This document shows positions 9,453-18,336 of a DNA stretch of 64,000 nt, one piece after another. A model generated the notes under the pieces. It was given only the letters and a program-made list of their open reading frames with translations, ran no database searches and was not told where the DNA came from. Positions within the stretch are counted from its first letter, which is position 1. The number at the start of each line of letters is the position of its first letter. This stretch comes from Weeksella virosa DSM 16922 (GTDB lineage: Bacteria; Bacteroidota; Bacteroidia; Flavobacteriales; Weeksellaceae): NCBI RefSeq assembly GCF_000189415.1, contig NC_015144.1, positions 1,598,001 through 1,662,000 on the forward strand, in the 5' to 3' direction. Made by a program: the position numbers and the translations under genes.

Positions 9453-10775
9453 TTAATTTTTATAATTAATCCATTTTATCATTTCTTTTATAGTAGGTTT
9501 TTTACCAAACATCAGAATTCCAACTCGATAGATTCTCGCAGCAATAAGAATCATAATCAAGGTAGAAACAATTAAAATTCCTAACGACAGAGCTAATTGC
9601 CAAACAGGAACATCGAACGGAATACGAGTCATCATCGAAATCGGTGACGTTAGCGGAAACATCGATAACCAGAAGGCAACAGGACCATCGGGGTTTTGTA
9701 GTGTTGTAAAACTTCCGTACAATCCGACCATCATTGGGACCAAAGGTAAAAAAGTAAATTGTTGCGTGTCGGTGTCATTGTCCACAGCCGAACCAATTGC
9801 CGCAAATATACTACTGTAAAACAAATAGCCTAAAATGAAAAAACCAATGAATGCAATTATAATAACTGGATAATTTAGGCTTAATAAAGTAGTCGAGATA
9901 TCGTTTATTTGGTGCATAATATCAGGATTCTCTCCTAAGGTTGCGGATGCTTCTTCGGGTAAATTTTCGGTCATCATACTCATTCTTGCAGCCATAATCG
10001 CAGGAAAAATTGTCACCAAAATAAGGGTTATAGCAATCCAAATAGCGAATTGTGTAGTGGCAACCAACGTTGTGCCTATAATTTTTCCCATCATCAGTTC
10101 GAAAGGTTTCACAGAAGAAATAATAATTTCGATAACTCTATTTTGCTTTTCTTCAACCACAGAGCGCATCACTCGTACACCGTAAATCATGATAAATGTG
10201 AATATTATATAACACAAAAAGGCAGAAAGACCAATTTTTACAGCCAAACCAGAATCTTCTTTACCATCTTTTACATTATAAACATTTAGCTTTATATTCG
10301 ATTTTGTATTGTAGATAACCTCTGGGTCAACACCTTTGTTTTGTAAAAGCATTTCTTCTGCTTTTTTATCCAAAGTAAGCTTAATTTTCGTACGTTCTTC
10401 CATACCCAAATTCCCGTTTGTAAAGAGTTGTGTATGCTTATCAAGCGGAGACAAATCAGTTTTGCTTACCAATGGAATATGAAGAAGAGCGTTGAGGAAT
10501 TTACTTCCATTTAGGGTGTCTTTTATCGAATTTAGTTCGTTTTTGGTATAAAAAAGATAAGAAGTCGTCGGTGTAGACTTTAGCTCGGTGAAAAATAATC
10601 CACTTTCATCAACCACCGCAATATTTTTATGTTCTTCATTGGCCATGCTAAACCAAACTACTGCACCGATTGCCAGAATAATTAGCAAAGGTGATAAAAC
10701 AGTCATGATAATGAAAGATTTATTTTTTACTTGCGTCAGGAATTCTCGTTGCGCAACGAGTAGAACTTGTTTCAT
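9453..10775 (-). CDS. ABC-2 type transporter permease (NatB-like)
   Basis: The 440-residue membrane protein has one N-terminal membrane helix (about 22-46), a large extracytoplasmic segment (about 47-175), and a C-terminal group of five or six helices starting near 180. The region GVRVMRSVVEEKQNRVIEII after the second helix is the characteristic coupling segment of ABC-2 permeases of the NatB/YhaP group. It would pair with the ATPase encoded 7 bases upstream, forming an exporter. The substrate (ions, drugs or lipids in related systems) cannot be deduced. Confidence 0.85.
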   Translation of the reverse strand: MKQVLLVAQREFLTQVKNKSFIIMTVLSPLLIILAIGAVVWFSMANEEHKNIAVVDESGLFFTELKSTPTTSYLFYTKNELNSIKDTLNGSKFLNALLHIPLVSKTDLSPLDKHTQLFTNGNLGMEERTKIKLTLDKKAEEMLLQNKGVDPEVIYNTKSNIKLNVYNVKDGKEDSGLAVKIGLSAFLCYIIFTFIMIYGVRVMRSVVEEKQNRVIEIIISSVKPFELMMGKIIGTTLVATTQFAIWIAITLILVTIFPAIMAARMSMMTENLPEEASATLGENPDIMHQINDISTTLLSLNYPVIIIAFIGFFILGYLFYSSIFAAIGSAVDNDTDTQQFTFLPLVPMMVGLYGSFTTLQNPDGPVAFWLSMFPLTSPISMMTRIPFDVPVWQLALSLGILIVSTLIMILIAARIYRVGILMFGKKPTIKEMIKWINYKN

Positions 10776-10782
10776 GGTAGAT

Positions 10783-11706
10783 TTAATGATTTGATTGTTG
10801 AACAGCCTCTAAGAAAATATCGTTCATAGAAGGTATAATTTCACTGAATTGATGAATTTCACCCACTTTGGCCAACTCCGACAATACATGATTAGGAGAA
10901 ATACTTTTATCAAACTTCAGGTCGAATGAATGACCAAAAGGAGTCTGAAGTACATTTTCGGTAGAATAGTGTTGTGAGAAATTGGCAAATGCTTCTTCGG
11001 CAACATTGCTTAGCATAATCCTATATTTACCTGTTTTGTATTGGTTACGGACTTCCTCAATCGTACCATCCAAAACTTTATTAGAAAGATTAATCAAGGC
11101 AACATGATCACACATTTCTTCTACCGACTCCATACGATGTGTAGAGAAAATAACAGTTGTTCCTTTGTCGCGTAATTCTAAAATTTCTTGTGCAATGATG
11201 CTTGCATTTACAGGATCGAAACCACTAAAAGGCTCATCGAAAATAAGTAAAGCGGGATTGTGTATTACAGTGATGACAAATTGTACCTTTTGTCCCATAC
11301 CTTTCGATAATTCACCTAATTTCTTTCCCCACCAAGAAGAAATACCAAGCTTGTCGAACCAATACTGTGTTCTATCGCGCGCTTCTGTATGCGATAAACC
11401 TTTTAGTTTTGCAAAATACATGGCTTGCTCACCGACTTTCATGTTTTTATACAAACCTCTTTCTTCGGGCATATAACCCACATGTGCAATACTTTCTTTG
11501 TTTAGGGGTTGATTATTGAGGATAATTTTACCTTCATCTGGTGCGGTAATTTGATTGATAATTCTAATAAAAGTCGTTTTTCCTGCTCCATTTGGACCCA
11601 AAAGACCATATATAGAACCTTTCGGGATGTTGAGGTCAAACGAATTCAGTGCCGTTTTGTCGGCATAACGCTTGGTTACGTTTTCAGCTTGTAATAAATA
11701 TTCCAT
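10783..11706 (-). CDS. ABC transporter ATP-binding protein (NatA-like)
   Basis: The 307-residue protein carries Walker A GPNGAGKT (about residues 38-45), a Q-loop, the ABC signature in the variant form LSKGMGQKVQ (usual LSGGQ) and Walker B LLIFDEPFSGFDP, followed by the switch histidine in STHRM. The last 90 residues form a C-terminal extension typical of NatA/YhaQ-like subunits. With the permease encoded just downstream it makes an exporter of the drug/ion-resistance class. A TAACTTTG promoter box is at 11726-11733. Confidence 0.88.
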   Translation of the reverse strand: MEYLLQAENVTKRYADKTALNSFDLNIPKGSIYGLLGPNGAGKTTFIRIINQITAPDEGKIILNNQPLNKESIAHVGYMPEERGLYKNMKVGEQAMYFAKLKGLSHTEARDRTQYWFDKLGISSWWGKKLGELSKGMGQKVQFVITVIHNPALLIFDEPFSGFDPVNASIIAQEILELRDKGTTVIFSTHRMESVEEMCDHVALINLSNKVLDGTIEEVRNQYKTGKYRIMLSNVAEEAFANFSQHYSTENVLQTPFGHSFDLKFDKSISPNHVLSELAKVGEIHQFSEIIPSMNDIFLEAVQQSNH

Positions 11707-11725
11707 AATAAACTACTGTTCATTG

Positions 11726-11733
11726 CAAAGTTA
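11726..11733 (-). promoter_or_regulatory. -7 element upstream of the NatA-like gene
   Basis: TAACTTTG on the minus strand fits TAnnTTTG, about 20 bases before the ATG. An upstream TTTG lies 24 bases away, longer than the usual spacer. Confidence 0.4.
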
Positions 11734-11771
11734 GTCATCCCAGTGTAGGAATAGTTACAAATGCGATGAAA

Positions 11772-12092
11772 TTAAGGCCATAAATTTTCTTTGAAGTTGA
11801 CGATTTGATCGTTTTCGATTATAAAACCTTCATTTTCTAATAATTGCTGCATGAGTTGTGGAGGATGAAAATGCATTTTCCCTGTTAATTGTCCGTTACG
11901 GTTAACAACTCGATGAGCAGGAATAGAGCTATCAACATGTGCATGATTGAGAGCGTAGCCAACCATCCTAGCTCCACTTGTAGATCCTAAAATGGCTGCA
12001 ATACGACCGTAAGTTGAAACTTTTCCTAACGGGATTTTCCTCACAATTTCGTATATTTCTGCAAATGTATTTGTTGGTTTGTCTAAACTCAT
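11772..12092 (-). CDS. Alkyltransferase-like protein (ATL), cysteine-less MGMT homologue
   Basis: The 106-residue protein is homologous to the DNA-binding domain of O6-alkylguanine-DNA alkyltransferases: VSTYGRIAAILG, RMVGYALNHA, and then IPAHRVVNRNGQLTG. In active MGMT the motif is PCHRV; here alanine replaces the acceptor cysteine, so it cannot take up an alkyl group. ATL proteins bind O6-alkylguanine lesions and hand them to nucleotide excision repair. The size matches the short ATL class. It is divergent from the gene at 12134 with only 41 bases between them. Confidence 0.85.
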   Translation of the reverse strand: MSLDKPTNTFAEIYEIVRKIPLGKVSTYGRIAAILGSTSGARMVGYALNHAHVDSSIPAHRVVNRNGQLTGKMHFHPPQLMQQLLENEGFIIENDQIVNFKENLWP

Positions 12093-12133
12093 TCTAACTT
12101 ATTTTTATCGTAAATTTAGTAAAATAGAACAAT

Positions 12134-12679
12134 ATGAAACAAAGTCTACATGTGAAATCTATTCGCTCCCGACCAAGACTCAAAGCCTATTCTTATCATA
12201 AAAAAGAAGAGGTAGAAGATATTATGAAACAATTACTCGAGAAAAATTCAGATCTCGGAGGATATGTCGGGACATTAGGAAGTGTGGTTCGGGTACGAAA
12301 AGAAAAAACCAAATATTGGTCACCGCAATTGAGTTTGAAGCTGGAATATAACGAAGATCGCCCCGATGTGTTAGAATTACGAGGGATTTTTGGGCCACGA
12401 CCAAGTGTGTGGACATTTTTCATGTTCTTGTACGGTTTTGCGGGGGCTTTGGCACTAACCGTAGGGATTTATGGTGCGGTAGAAATGGCTCTCGGGATTG
12501 GCACTGTCTGGATTTGGTCTTTGCCAGTTTCTTTTCTGATTGCATTACTTACCTATGCAGCAGCACGGTATGGGCAACATTTATCGCGTAATCAATTAGA
12601 AAGATTGCATCAATTTGTTGATGAAATATATCAGAAAGGAGATTTCTATAATAAATTACCGAAGCCATTATCCAAGTAA
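12134..12679 (+). CDS. Hypothetical membrane protein with two helices
   Basis: The 181-residue protein has a basic cytoplasmic N-terminal domain (residues 1-90, mixed alpha/beta), a hairpin of two membrane helices (about 92-116 and 124-145) separated by a short Gly/Trp loop, and a charged C-terminal helix (150-180). I do not recognise the family. The layout, with one soluble domain before a helical hairpin, suggests a cytoplasmic domain held at the membrane. It is followed by a 116-base gap and the metallophosphoesterase gene. Confidence 0.5.
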   Translation: MKQSLHVKSIRSRPRLKAYSYHKKEEVEDIMKQLLEKNSDLGGYVGTLGSVVRVRKEKTKYWSPQLSLKLEYNEDRPDVLELRGIFGPRPSVWTFFMFLYGFAGALALTVGIYGAVEMALGIGTVWIWSLPVSFLIALLTYAAARYGQHLSRNQLERLHQFVDEIYQKGDFYNKLPKPLSK

Positions 12680-12795
12680 AAGAGTTAAAATCAATGTTAA
12701 TAAATTCTATACACTTTTTCTGAAAACTTCACATTTTAGTAGCTTCTGCACAACTTTCAGGTAACTTCAGTAGCCGATATTTACCTAAAACTACT

Positions 12796-13641
12796 ATGAA
12801 AAGAAAAGTTGATTTGGTGATTATCTCTGATGTGCATTTAGGGACGTACGGTTGCAAAGCAAAAGAACTGTTGGCCTACCTGAAAAGCATAAAACCAAAA
12901 AAAATAATTCTCAATGGTGATTTTATTGATATTTGGCAGTTTAAGAAAAGTTATTTCCCCGCTACACATTTAGAAATCATCAAACATATCCTCAACCTTT
13001 CTCTTAAAGGAACAGAAGTGATTTACATTACAGGAAATCATGACGAGTTTCTTCGCAAATTTCCCAAGGTACAATTTGGTAATATTCAGATTGTAGACAA
13101 ATTAGTTCTAACGGTAGATTATAAAAAAGTATGGATTTTCCATGGAGATGTTTTCGATTTATCCGTACAGCATTCTAAATGGATTGCAAAATTAGGCGGA
13201 ATAGGATACGATTATCTAATCCGAATCAATAATCTATCGAACTGGGTGCTAAAACAATTTGGATATGAAAAATACTCTTTCTCTAAAAAAATAAAAAATT
13301 CGGTAAAAAAAGCAGTCAAATATATAAATGATTTCGAGCAGACAGCAGCCGAACTCGCCATTGAGAATAATTATGATTATGTAATATGTGGGCATATTCA
13401 TCAACCACAAATCAAAAAAGTGACAACCAATAAAGGTGAGTGCGTGTATCTGAACTCTGGTGACTGGATAGAAAATCTTACCACTATAGAATTTCATAAA
13501 GGATTATGGAAAATTCATCACTACGAGACAGGGCAATTCGAGTATGAAAATCAGGAAGATTGGTTGAAAAATGAGCTCCTCGAGCAAGATGAGCAAATGT
13601 TCGAGAATTTGATGGAAAGCATTCAAATAAAAATTAAATGA
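12796..13641 (+). CDS. Metallophosphoesterase, UDP-2,3-diacylglucosamine diphosphatase-like
   Basis: The 281-residue protein has all calcineurin-like metallophosphoesterase motifs: SDVHLG (11-16, with Asp12 and His14), NGDFID (40-45, Asp42), GNHDE (80-84), FHGD (115-118) and GHIH (199-202). This subgroup is usually annotated LpxH-like in Bacteroidota, the enzyme that cleaves UDP-2,3-diacylglucosamine in lipid A synthesis, but the protein is longer than E. coli LpxH (240) and the assignment of that reaction is inferred. Its stop overlaps the start of the next gene (ATGA at 13638), so the two are translationally coupled. Confidence 0.75.
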   Translation: MKRKVDLVIISDVHLGTYGCKAKELLAYLKSIKPKKIILNGDFIDIWQFKKSYFPATHLEIIKHILNLSLKGTEVIYITGNHDEFLRKFPKVQFGNIQIVDKLVLTVDYKKVWIFHGDVFDLSVQHSKWIAKLGGIGYDYLIRINNLSNWVLKQFGYEKYSFSKKIKNSVKKAVKYINDFEQTAAELAIENNYDYVICGHIHQPQIKKVTTNKGECVYLNSGDWIENLTTIEFHKGLWKIHHYETGQFEYENQEDWLKNELLEQDEQMFENLMESIQIKIK

Positions 13642-14630
13642 AAATATTATACGCACTGCAAGCCACAGGAAATGGACATCTGGCACGGGCAAATGTGCTA
13701 ATTCCTAAGCTACAAGAATTTTTGCCAGTTGATGTTTTGGTGTCGGGTACAAATGCTCAACTAAAAGGTACTTTTGAATATAAGAAATACCAAGGAATTT
13801 CTTTGTTCTATTCGGGAAATGGTGGATTGGATTTTATGAAAATAGTACAGAAAAATAGCTTTTCTACCTTTGCTAAAAATATTCGTCGTTGTAAAATCAA
13901 AGATTATAGTTTGGTTATCAACGATTTCGAGCCGATTACCGCTTGGGCAAGTAAACTGCAAAACGTACCGACTTTGGCGCTGAGTCACCAATGGGCTGTG
14001 AAACATACTAGTTCTCCTAAACCAAAACAAAATGATTTTTTTGCTCAAATAATTTTAGAAAAATATGCGCCTTCACGAGAAGGAATCGGATTTCACTTCA
14101 AATCCTATCACTCATCCATTTATCTTCCATTGTTGCGCGAGCAAATTGTTGCACAAAAATCTTCTTATGATCATTATTATTTGGTGTATTTACCAAGTTA
14201 TCACCATGATGAGTTGATTTCATTTTTTCAAAGATTTCCTTCGACAAGGTTTGTTATTTTTTCACCGATGACGAAAACCAGCTTTTCCAACTCTCAAATA
14301 GAAGTTCGACCTATAGATGGAGACCTTTTTATAGAAAAACTTCTTCATTGCGAAGGAGTTATATGTAACGCAGGTTTCGAGTTGCCTTCGGAGGCTCTAT
14401 ACCTGAAGAAAAAACTATACGTTATTCCGATTGCCAAACAATATGAGCAATTGTGCAATTATACAGCATTAAAAAAAATGGGCGTAGACGGAAATCTACA
14501 TTTAGACCAAGCTGAGATCGCATCTTGGCTAAAGAAAAATGCAATTACGAATTTTTCATGGGAAGATCAGACCGATAAAGTAATCGGAAAAGTTTTGCAA
14601 ACGATCTCAAAACTGCCAACTATCCGCTAA
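13638..14630 (+). CDS. Glycosyltransferase family protein (MJ1255-like)
   Basis: The 330-residue protein begins with KILYALQATGNGHLARAN, a glycine-rich nucleotide-sugar loop seen in GT-B glycosyltransferases, and has a C-terminal ICNAGFELPSEAL motif near residue 243-255 resembling the donor-binding site of MurG/MGD-type enzymes. Its start overlaps the stop of the upstream LpxH-like phosphoesterase by 4 bases. Such pairs occur in many Bacteroidota and suggest a joint role in glycolipid or envelope metabolism; acceptor and donor are not known. Confidence 0.7.
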   Translation: MKILYALQATGNGHLARANVLIPKLQEFLPVDVLVSGTNAQLKGTFEYKKYQGISLFYSGNGGLDFMKIVQKNSFSTFAKNIRRCKIKDYSLVINDFEPITAWASKLQNVPTLALSHQWAVKHTSSPKPKQNDFFAQIILEKYAPSREGIGFHFKSYHSSIYLPLLREQIVAQKSSYDHYYLVYLPSYHHDELISFFQRFPSTRFVIFSPMTKTSFSNSQIEVRPIDGDLFIEKLLHCEGVICNAGFELPSEALYLKKKLYVIPIAKQYEQLCNYTALKKMGVDGNLHLDQAEIASWLKKNAITNFSWEDQTDKVIGKVLQTISKLPTIR

Positions 14631-14638
14631 GAATGTTG

Positions 14639-14646
14639 TAATTTTG
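14639..14646 (+). promoter_or_regulatory. -7 element upstream of argS
   Basis: TAATTTTG fits TAnnTTTG and ends 18 bases before the argS ATG. A convincing -33 TTG is not present. Confidence 0.4.
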
Positions 14647-14664
14647 CATTTTTAGAATTTTATC

Positions 14665-16437
14665 ATGACAAATAATAAACAACACCTAAACCTTCTCTTG
14701 CAAAAAGCAATCGAAGAGGTTTATCAATTACAGTTTCCATCGCTAGAAATTCAGTTTACTCGCAAAGAATTCGAAGGAGATTATACCTTGGTTGTTTTTC
14801 CATTAATCAAAACCCTTAAGAAAAAACCAGAACAAATAGGACAAGAAATAGGAGAACATCTTTTGGCACAAAAGAAAATTGCGTCGTACAATGTAGTGAA
14901 GGGCTTTCTTAACATAGAGTTGCTACCTTCTACTATTGTAAGCTACTTATCCGAAAATGCCCAAAATGTAAGTTACGGTCTACAATTTCCTACCGAAAAA
15001 TCGAAAACCGTTATGGTAGAATATTCTTCACCCAATACGAATAAACCTTTGCATCTTGGTCATGTGCGTAACAATCTTTTAGGATATTCGGTTGCAGAAA
15101 TTATTGCAGCAAGTGGAGCAAATATCGTTAAGACCCAAATCATAAACGATCGTGGAATACACATTTGCAAGTCGATGTTGGCTTGGGAAAAATTCGGTAA
15201 CGGAGAAACCCCCGAATCGTCGAAAATTAAAGGAGATCATTTAGTAGGAAAATATTACGTAGAATTTGATAAACATTACCGCGACGAAATCAAAGAATTG
15301 GTTGCAAACGGTATGGAAGAAGAAGAAGCCAAGAAAAAAGCTCCGATTTTTATAGAAGCACAAGAAATGTTGAGAAAATGGGAGGCAAATGATCCCGAAG
15401 TTCGTGCATTGTGGGAGAAAATGAATAATTGGGTGTACGATGGTTTTGCAAAAACTTACCAACGTTTAGGTGTTGATTTTGATGAGTACCTTTACGAGAG
15501 TGATACTTATATTTTGGGAAAAGATTTGGTGGAGGAAGGATTGAGAAATGGGGTTTTTTATCGGAAACAAGATGGCTCTGTTTGGATAGATCTAACAGAG
15601 GATGGTTTGGACGAAAAGTTGGTTTTGCGTGCAGACGGAACCTCTGTGTATATAACGCAAGATTTAGGAACGGCCGTAGAACGCTTTAAACATAGAGAAT
15701 TAGACGATTTAATTTATGTGGTAGGAAATGAGCAAGATTATCATTTCAAAGTTTTGTTTCTTATACTCCAGAAATTGGGATATTCTTGGGCAGAAACATT
15801 ACAGCATCTCTCGTACGGGATGGTAGATCTACCAGAAGGAAAAATGAAATCTCGTGAAGGAACTGTGGTCGATGCCGATGATTTGATGCAAGAAATCTAT
15901 GAAACAGCAAAAGAAATTGCACAAGAATTAGGGAAACTAGAAGGGTATACAGATGCCGAAAAAGAATCTTTATACGAAATAATTGCAATGGGTGCTCTGA
16001 AATATTTTATTTTGAAAGTAGACCCGAAAAAAAGAATTTTATTCGATCCGAAAGAAAGTGTAGATTTTAACGGAAATACTGGCCCTTTTGTGCAATATGC
16101 CTATGCGAGAATCCAATCTTTGTTGCGAAAAGAATCACCAAAAGATATGGATTGGTCTACGATAAAGTTGCAAGGAATCGAAAAAGAATTGATTCGTCTA
16201 CTGAGTGATTTTGGCGAGACAATACAAAAAGCAGCCGAAGAATTGAGTCCGGCAATCATTGCTAACTATACATACGATTTGGTAAAACTCTATAATTCAT
16301 TCTACCAAAATACACCTATCTTGAAAACCGAAAACGAAACCGAAAAACACTTCCGTCTAATGCTTTCCCTTTGGGTGGGAAATACGATAGCTTCTGGACT
16401 GAAGTTGTTAGGGATTCAAGTACCAGAGAGAATGTAA
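14665..16437 (+). CDS. argS: Arginyl-tRNA synthetase
   Basis: The 590-residue class I aminoacyl-tRNA synthetase has an N-terminal Add-1 tRNA-binding domain (about 1-110), the HIGH motif as HLGH at 130-133, the insertion and Rossmann core with KMKSREGTVV near residue 393 in the KMSKS position, and the DALR anticodon-binding domain in the last 120 residues, including the FVQYAYARIQSLLRK stretch. Length is normal for bacterial ArgRS. It charges tRNA-Arg in the cytoplasm. A strong hairpin after the gene also serves the convergent deacetylase gene. Confidence 0.97.
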   Translation: MTNNKQHLNLLLQKAIEEVYQLQFPSLEIQFTRKEFEGDYTLVVFPLIKTLKKKPEQIGQEIGEHLLAQKKIASYNVVKGFLNIELLPSTIVSYLSENAQNVSYGLQFPTEKSKTVMVEYSSPNTNKPLHLGHVRNNLLGYSVAEIIAASGANIVKTQIINDRGIHICKSMLAWEKFGNGETPESSKIKGDHLVGKYYVEFDKHYRDEIKELVANGMEEEEAKKKAPIFIEAQEMLRKWEANDPEVRALWEKMNNWVYDGFAKTYQRLGVDFDEYLYESDTYILGKDLVEEGLRNGVFYRKQDGSVWIDLTEDGLDEKLVLRADGTSVYITQDLGTAVERFKHRELDDLIYVVGNEQDYHFKVLFLILQKLGYSWAETLQHLSYGMVDLPEGKMKSREGTVVDADDLMQEIYETAKEIAQELGKLEGYTDAEKESLYEIIAMGALKYFILKVDPKKRILFDPKESVDFNGNTGPFVQYAYARIQSLLRKESPKDMDWSTIKLQGIEKELIRLLSDFGETIQKAAEELSPAIIANYTYDLVKLYNSFYQNTPILKTENETEKHFRLMLSLWVGNTIASGLKLLGIQVPERM

Positions 16438-16450
16438 CCTAAAAACAATA

Positions 16451-16480
16451 AAAAAACCTCCACATTTTGGAGGTTTTTTT
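16451..16480. terminator. Bidirectional terminator between argS and the deacetylase gene
   Basis: AAAAAACCTCC (16451-16461) pairs with GGAGGTTTTTTT (16469-16480) around a 7-base loop; A-tract and T-tract on the two sides make it effective in both directions. Confidence 0.85.
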
Positions 16481-16499
16481 GTTACTGTTTTTTCTTAGT

Positions 16500-17393
16500 T
16501 TACATTAATTTTTTACTGGATTGTTGTACAGGATAATTAGAAATAACATCCAACACAAGTTTATCGTTTCCTTTGATTAGCCTAATCAGTTCACGTAATT
16601 TTTCTGAATTTTCTACAGAAGAGAACATGTTATCGTGCATCAATAAAATTAAGTGATTTTTCTCGAATGTATAATTTTTCTCTAATCGATGCATAATGCC
16701 TTTATAAATACTTTGTGGTGAGTCTATTGAATTTCCTTTTTTGGGACGCTCCCACTCATAATCCCAACCGTATATTGCATATTGTTTGCTGGCTATATAA
16801 TCGGCCACTTGTGCAGAAGCTTTGTCGAAATCGTTATGTTTGCGTTTACCCACTCGCCAAATATTTCTTCCCGGAAAACGAACAATTCTATTGGGAAAAA
16901 GAATCGAATCGTTGTTGCGCTCAATGTCCTTCAAAACATTATCTGCATTGCTGTAGAATTGTGAATATTTGTTGCGAGCATGTGTATAGGTATGGTTGGC
17001 TAACTCGATGTTTTTGTTGTCTTTATAATCTTTTACATAAGATTTTAGTTTTGGTGTAAAAGCATTAAAACCTACCAAAAAAACAGTAGCTTTTATATTT
17101 TCTTCCGAGACAATTTTGTTTATTTTTTCGCTCCCTTCTTGTGGTCCATCGTCGAATGTAAGGTAGACGAATTTTTTGTCGTCTATACTATCCTGTATTC
17201 TTTTCTGCTGAGCTATCGAGTCTTGCTTTTTTGCAACTGCAATGCTATCTATCACAAGGGAGTCTCGTAATGGAATAGAGGGCTTGGTGGTTTCGTGCAC
17301 TGCATGATAGTTTTGGTTTACTGGCTGTTCTTTTTTACAAGAAGAAAAAGCCAAAATAAAAACAAAAGACAGAAAGAATGTTTTGTTAGGCAT
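16500..17393 (-). CDS. Polysaccharide deacetylase lipoprotein (NodB domain)
   Basis: The 297-residue protein has a lipoprotein signal peptide (AFSSC, Cys19), a charged linker (residues 20-74), and a NodB homology domain with TFDDGP (79-84, metal-binding Asp82) and HTYTH (134-138, the two metal-binding histidines). A later LLMHDN motif near 262 fits the catalytic histidine. Such CE4 enzymes remove acetyl groups from peptidoglycan or other N-acetylated glycans; it would act at the inner or outer membrane after lipidation. A promoter with both boxes lies at 17453-17483. A second, non-lipoprotein NodB enzyme is in the pigment cluster (56730). Confidence 0.82.
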   Translation of the reverse strand: MPNKTFFLSFVFILAFSSCKKEQPVNQNYHAVHETTKPSIPLRDSLVIDSIAVAKKQDSIAQQKRIQDSIDDKKFVYLTFDDGPQEGSEKINKIVSEENIKATVFLVGFNAFTPKLKSYVKDYKDNKNIELANHTYTHARNKYSQFYSNADNVLKDIERNNDSILFPNRIVRFPGRNIWRVGKRKHNDFDKASAQVADYIASKQYAIYGWDYEWERPKKGNSIDSPQSIYKGIMHRLEKNYTFEKNHLILLMHDNMFSSVENSEKLRELIRLIKGNDKLVLDVISNYPVQQSSKKLM

Positions 17394-17452
17394 TATTATG
17401 GTTATGAGATTTTTATTAAAAATGAGATTTGGTTAAGCGATGCAAAAATAAG

Positions 17453-17483
17453 AATTTTGAAAGGATTAACCAATCAAGAAAAT
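17453..17483 (-). promoter_or_regulatory. Promoter of the deacetylase lipoprotein gene
   Basis: On the minus strand TTG (17483-17481), 20 bases, then TATTTTTG (17460-17453): both consensus boxes at the expected spacing, giving a leader of about 50 bases. Confidence 0.65.
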
Positions 17484-17596
17484 TTATTTTATACTAATTT
17501 TTGTACATAATTAACGTTTGGTTTTACAACTTTTTTATAGGGAATTCTGAGATACTTTTCGTTTAAAAAATTTCTAGTAGAGATGGAAAACTTTTA

Positions 17597-17604
17597 TACA
17601 TTTG
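17597..17604 (+). promoter_or_regulatory. mtgA -7 element
   Basis: TACATTTG fits TAnnTTTG. It covers the only upstream in-frame TTG (17602), which argues that translation starts at the ATG at 17626 rather than there. Confidence 0.55.
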
Positions 17605-17625
17605 GAAAGTATTAAAACACACTCC

Positions 17626-18297
17626 ATGCTCAAATTAGTAAAAAAAATTATCCTCTATTTATTTATCGGGCAATTATTTTATATCGTTGTACTGAAGTGG
17701 ATTAACCCACCAATAACCCTTACACAAATAACCGAAATGGTCAATCAAAAAAAAATCAAGAGATCGTACGTCTCTTATGATAAAATGGGTAGGAATATAA
17801 AATTGGCAGTAATTGCATCCGAGGATCAGAAATTCCCTACGCATAACGGTTTTGATTTTGATGAAATTCAACGTGCATACGAAGATAATCAATCGGGTAA
17901 AAGATTTCGTGGTGGGTCGACAATTTCTCAACAAGTCGCTAAAAATGTCTTTTTGTGGCAAGGAAGAACTTGGGTGAGAAAAGGTCTAGAAGTGTATTTC
18001 ACCTTCATGATCGAAAAGATTTGGGGTAAAGAACGCATCCTAGAAATGTATCTAAATACTTCTGAAATGGGGATTGGTGTCTTTGGTATTGAAGCTGCTG
18101 CAGATTATTATTATCAAAAATCGGCCATCGACCTTAGTAGAGAAGAGGCTGCAAGAATTGCGGCTGCTTTACCAAATCCGAGAAAATACAATGTGAATCC
18201 TCCTTCTGCTTTTATTAATAGAAGAGCTAATCAGATTATGCGACAAATGAGAAATATACAAGGTTCTGCTGGTCTTAATGAAATTTTGGATAAATGA
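17626..18297 (+). CDS. mtgA: Monofunctional peptidoglycan glycosyltransferase
   Basis: The 223-residue protein has an N-terminal membrane anchor (about 7-24) and a family 51 glycosyltransferase domain: ASEDQKFPTHNGFD (64-77, catalytic Glu66), RGGSTISQQ (95-103), a KE-rich IWGKERILEMYLN motif and NTSEMG. There is no transpeptidase domain, so it is the monofunctional MtgA type that polymerises lipid II into glycan strands at the periplasmic face. The in-frame TTG at 17602 falls inside a -7 promoter box, so the ATG at 17626 is chosen. It converges on the T9SS protease gene with a shared terminator. Confidence 0.9.
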   Translation: MLKLVKKIILYLFIGQLFYIVVLKWINPPITLTQITEMVNQKKIKRSYVSYDKMGRNIKLAVIASEDQKFPTHNGFDFDEIQRAYEDNQSGKRFRGGSTISQQVAKNVFLWQGRTWVRKGLEVYFTFMIEKIWGKERILEMYLNTSEMGIGVFGIEAAADYYYQKSAIDLSREEAARIAAALPNPRKYNVNPPSAFINRRANQIMRQMRNIQGSAGLNEILDK

Positions 18298-18300
18298 AAA

Positions 18301-18325
18301 AAACTCCCATTTTGGGAGTTTTTTT
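18301..18325. terminator. Bidirectional terminator between mtgA and the protease gene
   Basis: AAACTCCC (18301-18308) pairs with GGGAGTTT (18314-18321), with A-tract before and T-tract after. Confidence 0.8.
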
Positions 18326-18336
18326 ATGATTGAGTT

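Noticed and set aside
17602-17625. TTG start extending mtgA by eight residues
   Set aside because: The TTG lies in the mtgA -7 promoter box, so it is unlikely to be in the transcript.
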